Assembly: GCA_963677605.2 (NCBI GenBank) | Contig: CAXXDX010000007.1 | Location: 124,001 to 188,000, forward strand | Length of the DNA stretch: 64,000 nucleotides | Direction of reading: 5' to 3' | Origin: JAGLOK01 sp963677605 | GTDB taxonomy: Bacteria > Bacillota > Clostridia > Christensenellales > UMGS416 | Shown here: piece by piece, positions 33,567 through 42,545 of the stretch | Numbering within the stretch: the first letter of the stretch is position 1 | Layout of the letters: each line of letters starts with the position of its first letter | Notes under the pieces: model-generated | Seen by the model: the letters and a program-made list of their open reading frames with translations, nothing else | Told to the model about the DNA's origin: nothing | The model's database searches: none | Translations under genes and position numbers: made by a program

Positions 33567-36050
33567 ATGGAATTCAACTTGGATAAGCAAACGATAAAAC
33601 CCATTAACATAGAAGATGAGATGAAAAAATCGTTCATCTCCTATGCGATGGCGACAATAGTATCCCGCGCGCTTCCAGATGTGCGCGACGGATTAAAACC
33701 GGTTCACCGCAGAATACTCTATTCAATGCATGAGCTGGGAGTCTCGCCCGACAAACCTCACAAAAAATCAGTCCGCATAGTCGGCGATGTTTTAGGTAAA
33801 TATCACCCTCACGGCGACACAGCAGTATATGACGCAATGGTTCGCATGGCGCAGGACTTTTCAACCCGCGCTCTGCTTGTTGACGGCCACGGAAACTTTG
33901 GCTCAGTTGACGGCGACGGAGCTGCGGCGATGAGATATACCGAAGCCCGCATGTCAAAGATTGCGCTTGAAATGCTGCGCGATATTGACCGCGACACGGT
34001 GGACTTTGTCCCGAACTTTGATGAAAGCCAGATGCAGCCATCGGTTCTTCCGTCAAGATACCCGAACCTTCTGGTAAACGGCTCCAGCGGAATAGCTGTT
34101 GGTATGGCGACAAACATACCCCCGCATAATTTGGATGAAGTCATCGCGGCAACTACCGCCATGATAGACAATCCGGATATTACAATTCTGGAGCTAATGG
34201 AATACATAAAAGGTCCAGACTTCCCGACAGGCGCTCTTATCATGGGCTCCGGCGGAATACTTCAGGCCTATGAAACAGGGCGTGGAAAAGTCGTTATGCG
34301 CGGCGAATGCGAGATAGAGGAGATGGGAGGCGGAAAAAGCCGCATACTAGTATCTTCTATCCCTTATCAGGTAAACAAATCACGTCTTATAGAAAAGATG
34401 GCGGAGCTTGTAAACCAAAAACGCATTGAAGGCATCTCTGATATCCGAGATGAGTCCGACAGAACCGGAATGCGCATAGTAATTGAATTGAAGCGTGATG
34501 TTAACTCAGGCGTAATATTAAACCAGCTTTATAAACACACACAGCTTCAGGATACATTCGGCATCAACATGCTGGCTTTGGTTGACGGAGAGCCGAAAGT
34601 GCTGTCTCTCAAGCAGGTGTTAGGCTACTATATAGGCCATCAGAAGGATGTTGTAACAAGAAGAACGCAATATGAACTTAACCGTGCGGAAAAGCGCGCG
34701 CACATAGTTGAAGGCCTGCTCAAAGCTCTGGACTTTATAGACGAAGTTATAAAATTAATCCGCGCAAGCAAAACAGATGCAGAAGCTAAAGAAGGCCTGA
34801 TGAGCCGCTTTGAGCTGAGCGAAGCACAGGCGCAGGCAATCCTCGACATGCGATTGAGACGGTTAACAGGTCTTGAAAAGCAGAAGCTTTTAGACGAATA
34901 CGGAAACCTTCAGGAAAAAATAAGCTATCTTACATCTTTACTTGAAGATGAAGGCAAGCTTATGGGCGTTATAAAAGAGGAGCTTGGTGAAATTTCACAG
35001 AGGTTTGCGGACGAGCGTCGCACTAGCATCCAGATGGATTACAGCGACCTCGAGATGGAAGATCTTATCCAGGAAGAGGAAATGGTTGTAACCATGACTC
35101 ACCTGGGATATGTAAAGCGTCTGACATCAAACACATACCGCCAGCAAAACCGCGGCGGAGTAGGAATCAAAGGAATAACTGCCCGAAACGAAGACTTCGT
35201 TGAGCGCATACTTGTAACTTCAACCCACGACTGGCTGTATTTCTTTACGGATGCCGGCAGGGTTCACCGCCTGAAATGCTGGCAGATTCCGGAGGCAAGC
35301 CGAACCGCAAAAGGAACGGCAATAGTAAACCTTCTGCAGCTTGACGCCGGAGAAAAAATTACAACTGTTATACCATTCCAGAACGATATGGATATAGAGG
35401 GCAAATATCTTGTTCTTGCAACAAAGAGCGGAACAATTAAAAAGACTCCTCTTGAGGAATATCAAAACTTAAAGAACGTAGGTCTTAAAGCAATTAACCT
35501 AATGGATGACGACAAGCTTATTTCCGCAGTTCTGACCGACGGCACAAAAGACATCTACATGGGAACCCGCGACGGAATGGCCATCCGCTTTGCGGAAGAG
35601 GATGTCCGCGCAATGCACAGGGTTGTTACCGGCGTGCGCGGCATTAAGCTGCGCGATGGCGATGAAGCTGTTGACATGGGAATTGTGGACGAAAGCCTTC
35701 TGCTGCTTTCCGTTACAGAAAAGGGATACGGAAAACGCACAAGCTTTGAAGAATACCGCACGCAGAACAGAGGCGGATACGGCGTTATCGCAATGAACGT
35801 AAACAAAAAGACAGGAAAACTTGTTGCTCTTAAAGCATGCGCCGAAGAGGAAGACCTGATGCTTATTTCTTCAGACGGGACAATTATCCGCACAGGGATT
35901 GAGTCCATTTCCACAATGGGCCGCTCAACACAGGGTGTTATAGTTATGAAGCTTCGCGAAGACGACACAGTTGTCGCGGCAGAAGTCGTAAGCCCTGAGG
36001 ATGAATCGGACGCAGAAGAGACTGTGGAAGAAGAAAACACACAGGAATAG
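33567..36050 (+). CDS. gyrA: DNA gyrase subunit A
   Basis: 827 residues. The breakage-reunion domain carries the catalytic Tyr at 124 (AMRYTEAR); the quinolone-determining region reads HPHGDTAVYD with Thr 85 and Asp 89 at the E. coli 83/87 positions, a wild-type arrangement in clostridia. The C-terminal beta-pinwheel has a GyrA-box-like QNRGGVGIKG (about 525-535) that confirms gyrase rather than topoisomerase IV; the acidic tail (SDAEETVEEENTQE) is usual for gyrase. Operon with gyrB. Confidence 0.98.
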   Translation: MEFNLDKQTIKPINIEDEMKKSFISYAMATIVSRALPDVRDGLKPVHRRILYSMHELGVSPDKPHKKSVRIVGDVLGKYHPHGDTAVYDAMVRMAQDFSTRALLVDGHGNFGSVDGDGAAAMRYTEARMSKIALEMLRDIDRDTVDFVPNFDESQMQPSVLPSRYPNLLVNGSSGIAVGMATNIPPHNLDEVIAATTAMIDNPDITILELMEYIKGPDFPTGALIMGSGGILQAYETGRGKVVMRGECEIEEMGGGKSRILVSSIPYQVNKSRLIEKMAELVNQKRIEGISDIRDESDRTGMRIVIELKRDVNSGVILNQLYKHTQLQDTFGINMLALVDGEPKVLSLKQVLGYYIGHQKDVVTRRTQYELNRAEKRAHIVEGLLKALDFIDEVIKLIRASKTDAEAKEGLMSRFELSEAQAQAILDMRLRRLTGLEKQKLLDEYGNLQEKISYLTSLLEDEGKLMGVIKEELGEISQRFADERRTSIQMDYSDLEMEDLIQEEEMVVTMTHLGYVKRLTSNTYRQQNRGGVGIKGITARNEDFVERILVTSTHDWLYFFTDAGRVHRLKCWQIPEASRTAKGTAIVNLLQLDAGEKITTVIPFQNDMDIEGKYLVLATKSGTIKKTPLEEYQNLKNVGLKAINLMDDDKLISAVLTDGTKDIYMGTRDGMAIRFAEEDVRAMHRVVTGVRGIKLRDGDEAVDMGIVDESLLLLSVTEKGYGKRTSFEEYRTQNRGGYGVIAMNVNKKTGKLVALKACAEEEDLMLISSDGTIIRTGIESISTMGRSTQGVIVMKLREDDTVVAAEVVSPEDESDAEETVEEENTQE

Positions 36051-36061
36051 AACATAAAAAC

Positions 36062-36092
36062 AAAGAGCCTTAACCGGCTCTTTATTTTTTTC
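36062..36092 (+). terminator. Intrinsic terminator of gyrBA
   Basis: AAAGAGCC / GGCTCTTT stem with 6-base loop and a T-rich tail 11 bases after the gyrA stop. Confidence 0.9.
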
Positions 36093-36252
36093 TGAGAGAT
36101 TATTAATATATCGGAAAAATGAATAAAATATTGATAATCTATTTTTTACTTTTCTAGAAAACGCTCTTGTGTTATAATGTTATGGATTATTAACATGTTT
36201 AATATTCGCTTTATATATTTGTAACTGATTCGTAATTAATTTGGAGGCAACT

Positions 36253-37449
36253 ATGAGAACCGAAAAGTTCAAGAAAATACTAATATTAATAACTGCTGCA
36301 ATGATGGTATTCATGGCAACAGCATGCAACAACTCTCCGGAAGGACAGACAACTGAAGCAACTGCCACTATGGCTCCGGAAGCCACTGCACAGGAAGCTT
36401 CCGCAACAGAGGAAGTCGCTGCCGAAGCTACAGAAGCAGTTGATCCGCTGGCCGGCCTTAAATACTGGGAGATTGACCCGGACAAGAAGATATATAACAT
36501 TCTTCTTTTAGGTCTTGACGCACTTGAAGGCACAACATGGGCAAGAAACGATACAACAATGATTCTTCAGATAAACCTCGACACAAACGAGATGAAGCTT
36601 GTATCTTTTATGCGCGACATGATAGTGGACATACCGGGGCATGGCGAATACCGCATCAACAACGCTCACTACAGAGGCGGCCCTGACCTTGCAGTACAGA
36701 CTATGAAATCTGTTTTCGGTGTTGATATAGACTATTATGCTGTTGTTGACTTTGTATCATTCACACAGGTAATGAGAGTTGTGGGAACAATCAAAATCAA
36801 AGTTGAAGACTATGAAGTTGAACACTTAAGAAATGCTGAAAGCGCAGTATCTGTTGAAGGCGAACAAATCGGCGGACAGGGCGTAGTTACCGGCGAAGGC
36901 GTACACGAATTTAACGAATACCTCACATTATCTTACGCACGCGACCGTCATTCATCCGGCGCAAACAATGAAAAGGCAGGAGATAACGGCCGTAACGAAA
37001 GACAGCGCGAAGTAATAAAGGCTGCATGGGTTTCAGTAAAAGAAAAGCCGATGTCGCTTATTGCTCCGTCAGTTTTCCTTGCTATGCCATACGTAGAATC
37101 AAACATGGACGAGTCACTTATCATCACTCTTCTTAAACAGATGATGGAAAATGATGCTCAAATCACAGACCTTGCAATGCCTGCAGGAAGCTACTGGGCA
37201 GCATGGAAAGATGACACAGGGATTTACTCAAACGATGACTATAAAGCTATATATAACCAGAAAAAAGCTGCTTATGAAGAAGCAAATGCTCCAGCGGAAG
37301 GCGGAGAAGCCTCAGCTGAACCGACTGAAGAAGTTGCAGCCTTCCCTGACTTTGAAACATGGGCATTAAAAGAAAGAGATGCTGCAAGCGTCATTCAGTG
37401 GTCATCAAAAGCTATATATAAACTTCATGATTTCTTAGGAATAGACTGA
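36253..37449 (+). CDS. LytR-CpsA-Psr (LCP) family lipoprotein
   Basis: 398 residues from ATG at 36253; GGAGG lies six bases upstream, which excludes the in-frame TTG at 36241. The N-terminus is a lipoprotein signal with lipobox-like MATAC (Cys 26), followed by a Thr/Glu/Ala-rich linker. The LCP domain (about 70-290) has NILLLGLDAL, ARNDTTMILQINLDTN, SFMRDMIVDIPG and RINNAHYRGGPDLA, and the Arg-rich DRHSSGANNEKAGDNGRNER. LCP enzymes attach polymers such as teichoic acid or capsule to peptidoglycan. A lipid-anchored member is less common than the usual single-TM type. A -10 TATAAT lies at 36173-36178. Its stop overlaps the start of the next gene (TGATG). Confidence 0.88.
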   Translation: MRTEKFKKILILITAAMMVFMATACNNSPEGQTTEATATMAPEATAQEASATEEVAAEATEAVDPLAGLKYWEIDPDKKIYNILLLGLDALEGTTWARNDTTMILQINLDTNEMKLVSFMRDMIVDIPGHGEYRINNAHYRGGPDLAVQTMKSVFGVDIDYYAVVDFVSFTQVMRVVGTIKIKVEDYEVEHLRNAESAVSVEGEQIGGQGVVTGEGVHEFNEYLTLSYARDRHSSGANNEKAGDNGRNERQREVIKAAWVSVKEKPMSLIAPSVFLAMPYVESNMDESLIITLLKQMMENDAQITDLAMPAGSYWAAWKDDTGIYSNDDYKAIYNQKKAAYEEANAPAEGGEASAEPTEEVAAFPDFETWALKERDAASVIQWSSKAIYKLHDFLGID

Positions 37450-38411
37450 TGATAAACGACAACGGCGAAGCAAAAAAAATATCGGAACTGGGTAAAGGCG
37501 ACAACGCGGTAGTATACTGCCTTGTTCAGAACATGAACATCAAAACTTCTTCAAACAACAAAAAGTACGGCGACTATACATTGACCGATTCCACAGGAGA
37601 GATTAATGCAAAGCTGTGGGACGTAAGCGTTGAAGAAGAATGCCCTCAGGCAGGAGATCTTCTAAAAGTAAAAGGTCTTGTAACCGAATGGCAGGGTTCA
37701 CTGCAGTTCCGTATGGATAAGTTCCGCGAAGTAAATGATACAGACGGCATTGATATATCAGAAATGGTTCCGTCTGCGCCCCTTACTCCCGAGGAAATGC
37801 TTGAGACTGTTAAAACATATCTTAAAAAGATTGGAAATGACGGCATCCGCAAACTAACCATTGAAATGCTTAAGGAATATGCGGACTATCTTCCGCTGCA
37901 CCCGGCCGCACTTCACAATCACCACGCTATTCGCTCAGGACTTTTGTATCACACAACAACAATGCTAAAATCGGCGGAAGCGCTGCTTTCTATCTATACA
38001 AAGCTTGACGAAGACCTGGTTTATGCCGGCGTTATACTGCATGACATCTGCAAGACCGTGGAGATAAACGCGGGAAGCGCAGGAATCGCAACAGAGTATT
38101 CCAGAGAAGGACTCCTGCTGGGACATATAGTTCAGGGAATCGTTGCAGTTGAAAAAGCTGGTGAAAAAGCGGAGTGCGACAAAGAAGCTGTATCAATGCT
38201 TCAGCATATACTTCTTTCCCATCACTATGAGCCTGAGTTCGGATCGCCGAGACGGCCGATGTTTCCAGAAGCTGAGCTTGTGCACTACCTTGACATGATA
38301 GACACGCGAATGTATGACTTTGACAAAGCATTAAGCGATGTTAAAGAAGGCGAGTTTTCGCAGCCTGTGTGGACACTTCACAAAAGAAGAGTTTACAAAA
38401 AGACATTCTAG
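37449..38411 (+). CDS. YhaM-like 3'-5' exoribonuclease (OB fold + HD domain)
   Basis: 320 residues. The N-terminal OB fold (about 5-95, DYTLTDSTGEINAKLWDVS) binds single-stranded nucleic acid; the HD domain (about 155-300) has HNHHAIRSGLLYHT, GVILHDICKTVE and the later HHYEPEFG. This is the arrangement of Bacillus YhaM, a 3'-5' exonuclease that trims RNA and DNA ends and has roles in replication restart. Translationally coupled to the LCP gene (TGATG), which may only be a coincidence of packing. Confidence 0.88.
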   Translation: MINDNGEAKKISELGKGDNAVVYCLVQNMNIKTSSNNKKYGDYTLTDSTGEINAKLWDVSVEEECPQAGDLLKVKGLVTEWQGSLQFRMDKFREVNDTDGIDISEMVPSAPLTPEEMLETVKTYLKKIGNDGIRKLTIEMLKEYADYLPLHPAALHNHHAIRSGLLYHTTTMLKSAEALLSIYTKLDEDLVYAGVILHDICKTVEINAGSAGIATEYSREGLLLGHIVQGIVAVEKAGEKAECDKEAVSMLQHILLSHHYEPEFGSPRRPMFPEAELVHYLDMIDTRMYDFDKALSDVKEGEFSQPVWTLHKRRVYKKTF

Positions 38412-38421
38412 ACAACATTTC

Positions 38422-38458
38422 AAACCCTTCGCTGTATGCGAAGGGTTTTTTTGTTTTA
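38422..38458 (+). terminator. Intrinsic terminator
   Basis: AACCCTTCGC / GCGAAGGGTT stem with 5-base loop followed by TTTTTTGTTTT. Confidence 0.92.
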
Positions 38459-38479
38459 TAAACTTTTTTTGTAAAGCAA

Positions 38480-38508
38480 TTGACATTAAAAATTTACGCC
38501 TCTATAAT
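38480..38508 (+). promoter_or_regulatory. Consensus sigma-A promoter of the second MATE gene
   Basis: TTGACA (38480-38485), 17 bp, TATAAT (38503-38508): a perfect consensus match. It shows that translation must begin downstream, at the TTG at 38534. Confidence 0.88.
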
Positions 38509-38533
38509 TCATAATCACATAGAGGAGTTTATT

Positions 38534-39919
38534 TTGAAAGATAATAGAATAGATATACTAAAAAACCAGCCCATACCCAAGGCTGTAACAAAGCTTGCGA
38601 TACCAGCTATTGCCGGAATGCTTGTTATGGCCATATATAACGCCGTAGACGCTATGTTTGTGTCCTGGGTGGGAACAGAGGCTGCAGGCGCAATACAGGT
38701 CGCATTCCCCATGATGATGGTTATGACGGCTCTTTCAATGCTTTTTGCCATCGGAAGCTCAACTTACATTTCAAGACTGCTTGGTCAGGAAGAAGTGGAG
38801 AGAGCAAACAAAGTCACATCAACCGTGTTTGTAATAGTTGTGTTCATATCCATTCTGGCAATGATATTGGGATACATCTTTTTAGACAGCGTAATACGCT
38901 TTTTCGGAGCAAGCGAAGCTGTTGTTCCGTATGCTAAAAAATATCTCATATTTATTCTGGCCGGTGCCGTTTTTCAGATGTCCAACATGACACTTAGCAA
39001 TATGCTAAGAAGCGAAGGAAGCGCCATGCTTTCAATGGTCGGCCTTTCAGTGGGTGCAATATTAAACATTATTTTGGATCCGATATTTATCTTCTGGTTG
39101 GATCTCGGAATAAGCGGCGCAGCTATCGCAACATCTATATCGGCGGTAGTATCATTTGCTGTCTTGATTTCCCCTTACTTAAAAGCAAAGAGTATACTTC
39201 ACATCAAGTTAAAGTTTTTCGCTCCAGACCTTCTTATGATGAAGGAAGTATTTAAAATTGGCACTCCGTCGCTGTTTAGGCAGCTTTTGGCATCATTTGC
39301 TGTGGGAATTTTAAACCAGATGGCAACACAATACGGCGGAGACCCCGCACTTGCAGGCATGGGCCTTATGAGTCGTGTGTTTTCTGTCGCGCTTTTTACG
39401 GTGTTCGGATTTGCACAGGGTTTTCAGCCTGTGGCAGGATATAACTTTGGTGCAAAAAGGTTTGACAGGCTTAAAGAAGCTGTGCGTTTTACAATAATCG
39501 CAACTACCGCTATAACCACAGTGGCAGGCATTGCATTTTTTGCATTGCCAAACCAGATTATGTCGGTATTCAAGGCAGACCCCGAAGTTGTTGCAGTTGC
39601 GGTAAAGGCATTTAAGTATATGGCAATAACAATGCCGTTTTTAGGCTTTGCGATAACAATGAACTTCCTGTTTCAGGCTATGGGCAGAGGAATTCCGGCT
39701 GCGCTTTTGTCCCTTTCAAGGCAAGGGATATTCTTCTTTCCGCTGGTATATACACTTCCTAGATTTTTGGGGCTTAATGGCGTTCTTATTACTCAGCCTG
39801 CAGCCGATATATTCACCTTGCTGCTTACAGTGGTTTTGGCTATAAAAATTATTAGAGAAGTAAATGTGATGGAAAAAAACATGCCCTCTTTTATAGAGGC
39901 AAGCAATGAAGTAAAATAA
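38534..39919 (+). CDS. MATE-family efflux protein, second copy
   Basis: 461 residues from a TTG at 38534, chosen because GAGGAG lies six bases upstream and the promoter covers the region before it. About 12 helices; MAIYNAVDAMFVSWVGTEA (about 37-55) and FGFAQGFQPVAGYNFGAK (about 293-310) are the family landmarks. It is a paralogue of the pump at 7962-9326 and should export drugs or toxic metabolites by Na+ or H+ antiport. Unlike that pump it has no TetR gene or obvious operator next to it, so it is probably constitutive. Confidence 0.9.
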   Translation: MKDNRIDILKNQPIPKAVTKLAIPAIAGMLVMAIYNAVDAMFVSWVGTEAAGAIQVAFPMMMVMTALSMLFAIGSSTYISRLLGQEEVERANKVTSTVFVIVVFISILAMILGYIFLDSVIRFFGASEAVVPYAKKYLIFILAGAVFQMSNMTLSNMLRSEGSAMLSMVGLSVGAILNIILDPIFIFWLDLGISGAAIATSISAVVSFAVLISPYLKAKSILHIKLKFFAPDLLMMKEVFKIGTPSLFRQLLASFAVGILNQMATQYGGDPALAGMGLMSRVFSVALFTVFGFAQGFQPVAGYNFGAKRFDRLKEAVRFTIIATTAITTVAGIAFFALPNQIMSVFKADPEVVAVAVKAFKYMAITMPFLGFAITMNFLFQAMGRGIPAALLSLSRQGIFFFPLVYTLPRFLGLNGVLITQPAADIFTLLLTVVLAIKIIREVNVMEKNMPSFIEASNEVK

Positions 39920-39964
39920 TTGTTTTATACACTTTGCGCTTTCCGCAATTTTAGAAAAAACACT

Positions 39965-39992
39965 GCACAGCTGTAACGGTTGTGCTTTTTTT
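39965..39992 (+). terminator. Intrinsic terminator
   Basis: GCACAGC / GTTGTGC stem (one G-T pair) with a seven-base loop and seven T residues. Confidence 0.75.
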
Positions 39993-40042
39993 AATATAGT
40001 GCTATTGTTTTGATATATACTAAAAACTCAGAAGGTTATACA

Positions 40043-40696
40043 ATGAATGAAACTGTAACAGTAAACGAAATGAAGGCTATCGAAAAAAGGGCAGCCGAAT
40101 CCGGTCTTTCCTACTATCAAATGATGGAAAACGCTGGCACCGCAGCATATGTGTATATTAAAGGCGTCTCAAAAAATATAGAAAATGTCTTGGTTTTTTG
40201 CGGAAAAGGCAACAACGGAGGAGATGGTTTTGTAGTTGCCAGAAAGTTTAAACAAGACGGCGCTCTCGTAAATATAGTTTTAGTCGACGGACCTCCAAAA
40301 ACCCAAGATGCACAAAAAAATATGTCACTATGTGATGATTTGGATATTCCGATTCTGGATGTCACAAAGATAAAAGGCAACGCTTTGGATTTGATAAAAG
40401 GTGTGCAAATAATAGTTGATGCGATTTACGGAACAGGCTTTCACGGAGAGCTTAATAAGTCCGCAAAACTTTTGACAGAATGGATAAATCAATCAGAAGC
40501 AGAAGTTTTTGCGCTGGATATTCCAAGCGGACTAAACGGCGACATCGGAAAAGCAGCAGACGGCGCAGTTCACGCCGACCACACAATCGCCTTTCACCGT
40601 TATAAACCGGTTCATTTTGCCCAAAATGCAGAAACTTACTGCGGAAGGCTTATATGCGCGGATATAGGAATAACTGACAAGCATCTTCAAAGATGA
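40043..40696 (+). CDS. nnrE: NAD(P)H-hydrate epimerase (standalone YjeF N-terminal domain)
   Basis: 217 residues from ATG at 40043, preceded by AGAAGG. The domain has EMKAIEKRAAESGLSY, FCGKGNNGGDGFVVARKF (about 53-70) and LDIPSGLNGD with the NAD(P)HX ring-binding residues. It repairs the R epimer of hydrated NAD(P)H so that the dehydratase NnrD can act. Many clostridia fuse epimerase and dehydratase; here only the epimerase part is present and the gene ends at about residue 217 with no C-terminal kinase-like domain. Confidence 0.85.
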   Translation: MNETVTVNEMKAIEKRAAESGLSYYQMMENAGTAAYVYIKGVSKNIENVLVFCGKGNNGGDGFVVARKFKQDGALVNIVLVDGPPKTQDAQKNMSLCDDLDIPILDVTKIKGNALDLIKGVQIIVDAIYGTGFHGELNKSAKLLTEWINQSEAEVFALDIPSGLNGDIGKAADGAVHADHTIAFHRYKPVHFAQNAETYCGRLICADIGITDKHLQR

Positions 40697-40703
40697 GCTT
40701 TTA

Positions 40704-41228
40704 CTATGGTTTTATTATCTCCATATATATCGTGTCATGATAGCTTCCATCTATATAACGGCAGCTATGGCGTCTACCGAACTCAGTAAAACCTGCTTTT
40801 AGATAACATTTGTATCCGCCGATATTTTCGCTGTCCAGAGTAAGCATTATATTGTGAAGGTTTAAGCTGTTAAATCCATATTCAACCAAAAGCTTAATGG
40901 CTTCTGTACCGTAGCCTCTGCCTCTGTTTTGTTTATCTCCAATAAAGATGCCAAGCTCAGCGCTTCTGTAAACCTCATTTATTTTCATGAGACTGATGTT
41001 ACCGATAAGTTTGTCCCCTTCTACAAGAACAATAGCATAATTATGTCCCGACTTTGCCATGTGCTCAAGAGCTTCTTTTTCAGCCGGTATACTGAAATTC
41101 TGCGAATATGCTCCAAGGTTTTGGACAACATCCCTGTCGTTAAACCACTTTGTGTATAAAAGATAGTCATCCGGATTCATAGGAGAAAGATATAGTCTTT
41201 CGCCTTCAATTTTCTTAAAATATTTCAT
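40704..41228 (-). CDS. GNAT-family N-acetyltransferase (RimJ/RimL type)
   Basis: 174 residues. The acetyl-CoA loop ELGIFIGDKQNRGRGYGTEA (about 91-110) and GFNSLNLHNIMLTL (about 120-133) match the RimJ/RimL subgroup, which acetylates ribosomal protein N-termini or small molecules such as aminoglycosides or spermidine. The substrate is not predictable. It is convergent with nnrE and divergent from cca; TTGACA and an AATAAT element 17 bp on lie within the 41228-41290 gap on its strand. Confidence 0.85.
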   Translation of the reverse strand: MKYFKKIEGERLYLSPMNPDDYLLYTKWFNDRDVVQNLGAYSQNFSIPAEKEALEHMAKSGHNYAIVLVEGDKLIGNISLMKINEVYRSAELGIFIGDKQNRGRGYGTEAIKLLVEYGFNSLNLHNIMLTLDSENIGGYKCYLKAGFTEFGRRHSCRYIDGSYHDTIYMEIIKP

Positions 41229-41318
41229 ATACAGCCTCCGAATCTTTTTTAAGCATTATTTACCATAATTGAGATAATGTCAACATTTTATTTCTATTTG
41301 ATATATAATTGTTGTGAG

Positions 41319-42545
41319 ATGATAAATTCATATATAAAACACCCAAAATACCTGGATGAACTGAGCGAAATATTTTCGCAAAACGGCCACACGCTTTATA
41401 TCGTGGGGGGTTTTGTACGCGACGCTCTGATGGGCAGGATTTCAGATGACATCGACATCTGCTCAGATATGCATCCTGACAATGTATTTAAAATGCTGGC
41501 ATCTCATGAATCTTTTTCAATCGGTCAGCGCAATCTTCCCATGGGAACCATGATAATAAGACACAAAGGCGTATCTCTGGAATACACTGCCTTCCGCAAG
41601 GAATCCTACAGAAGAGACGGCTCGCACACACCTCACACAGTCTCGCTGGATGCCACACTTAAAGAGGATGCGCTGCGCCGCGACTTTGCCTGCAACTCTA
41701 TATACTATGATATAAAAAACGGAAAGATCATTGACCTTTTCGGAGGAATTGAAGATTTAAAATCAAAAACACTTCGCACGGAAAGAGAGCCGGATGAAGT
41801 TTTCACGGAAGACGCGCTTCGCATTCTTCGCATGGCCAGAATTTCAGCTGAAACTATGTTCTCACCTGATACTTCATCAATGGAATCGGCAAAAAGGTTT
41901 AAACAGTCACTTAAAATGCTTTCAAAGGAACGTATCTGCAGAGAAATGGAGAAACTTTTAACGGCAGACAAAAAATATTCATCATCGTCAAAAGTTAATA
42001 TTGAAAAGGGAATTGATGTGCTTTTTGACTGCCTCGCAGCACAGACTTTGTTTGAAGGGATAGCAGAGAAGCATGCAATAAAGTCAGCGGAAGCTAAAAG
42101 CTACAGCGTAAAAGCTGCGCTTTTTATATCGGAGTGCAAAGATATAAAGCATGCTTTGGACTATATCTGTCCCAACACCGATATCAGAAGCGATGTTTTA
42201 TTCCTTATTAAAAACATTCATTTTCACGATGTGCAATCAGTCAGCCTGCTTGCCCATCACGGATTAAGGCGCGGACTGCTTTTAGCTGAGCTTCTTGAAG
42301 TGCTGGGCAGAAGATGCTCTCTTCTTGAGCATTACACCGAAAACATGCAGCGGCATGATTATACTATCTCAATGAAAACTCTCGCTGTAAGCGGGCGCGA
42401 CATAAAAAAAGCTCTTAAAATAAACGACTCTCCTCTAATAGGCGAAATAAAAACAGCCCTGCTAGAGCATATAATTAAGCATCCAGACAAAAACACAAAG
42501 GATGCTCTTATCGGGTTTATGAAAGAAAATTATGTAGATTTATGA
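41319..42545 (+). CDS. cca: CCA tRNA nucleotidyltransferase
   Basis: 408 residues from ATG at 41319 (an upstream in-frame start at 41277 has no support). The head domain has LYIVGGFVRDALMGR (about 31-45) and the DDIDICSD catalytic acidic pair (about 47-54), then YTAFRKESYRRDGSH and DALRRDFACNSIYYD (the RRDFxxN motif). The helical neck and body domains with a degenerate HD-like region follow. The enzyme adds CCA to tRNA 3' ends; class II. The gene overlaps the end of the convergent lipoprotein gene by six bases. Confidence 0.92.
   Translation: MINSYIKHPKYLDELSEIFSQNGHTLYIVGGFVRDALMGRISDDIDICSDMHPDNVFKMLASHESFSIGQRNLPMGTMIIRHKGVSLEYTAFRKESYRRDGSHTPHTVSLDATLKEDALRRDFACNSIYYDIKNGKIIDLFGGIEDLKSKTLRTEREPDEVFTEDALRILRMARISAETMFSPDTSSMESAKRFKQSLKMLSKERICREMEKLLTADKKYSSSSKVNIEKGIDVLFDCLAAQTLFEGIAEKHAIKSAEAKSYSVKAALFISECKDIKHALDYICPNTDIRSDVLFLIKNIHFHDVQSVSLLAHHGLRRGLLLAELLEVLGRRCSLLEHYTENMQRHDYTISMKTLAVSGRDIKKALKINDSPLIGEIKTALLEHIIKHPDKNTKDALIGFMKENYVDL

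Noticed and set aside
33840..33890. Thr 85 in GyrA as a fluoroquinolone-resistance mutation
   Set aside because: Thr at this position is the usual residue in several clostridial gyrases, and no resistance can be deduced.
33634..34243. Long antisense frames opposite gyrA (also opposite mfd and MutS)
   Set aside because: They have no ribosome binding sites or domains and arise from codon structure of the true genes.
31646..36050. gyrBA as evidence for a nearby replication origin
   Set aside because: dnaA, dnaN, recF and DnaA-box clusters are not seen in the flanks.
38480..38533. Extension of the second MATE protein to an upstream start
   Set aside because: The region is the promoter (TTGACA/TATAAT) and its leader.
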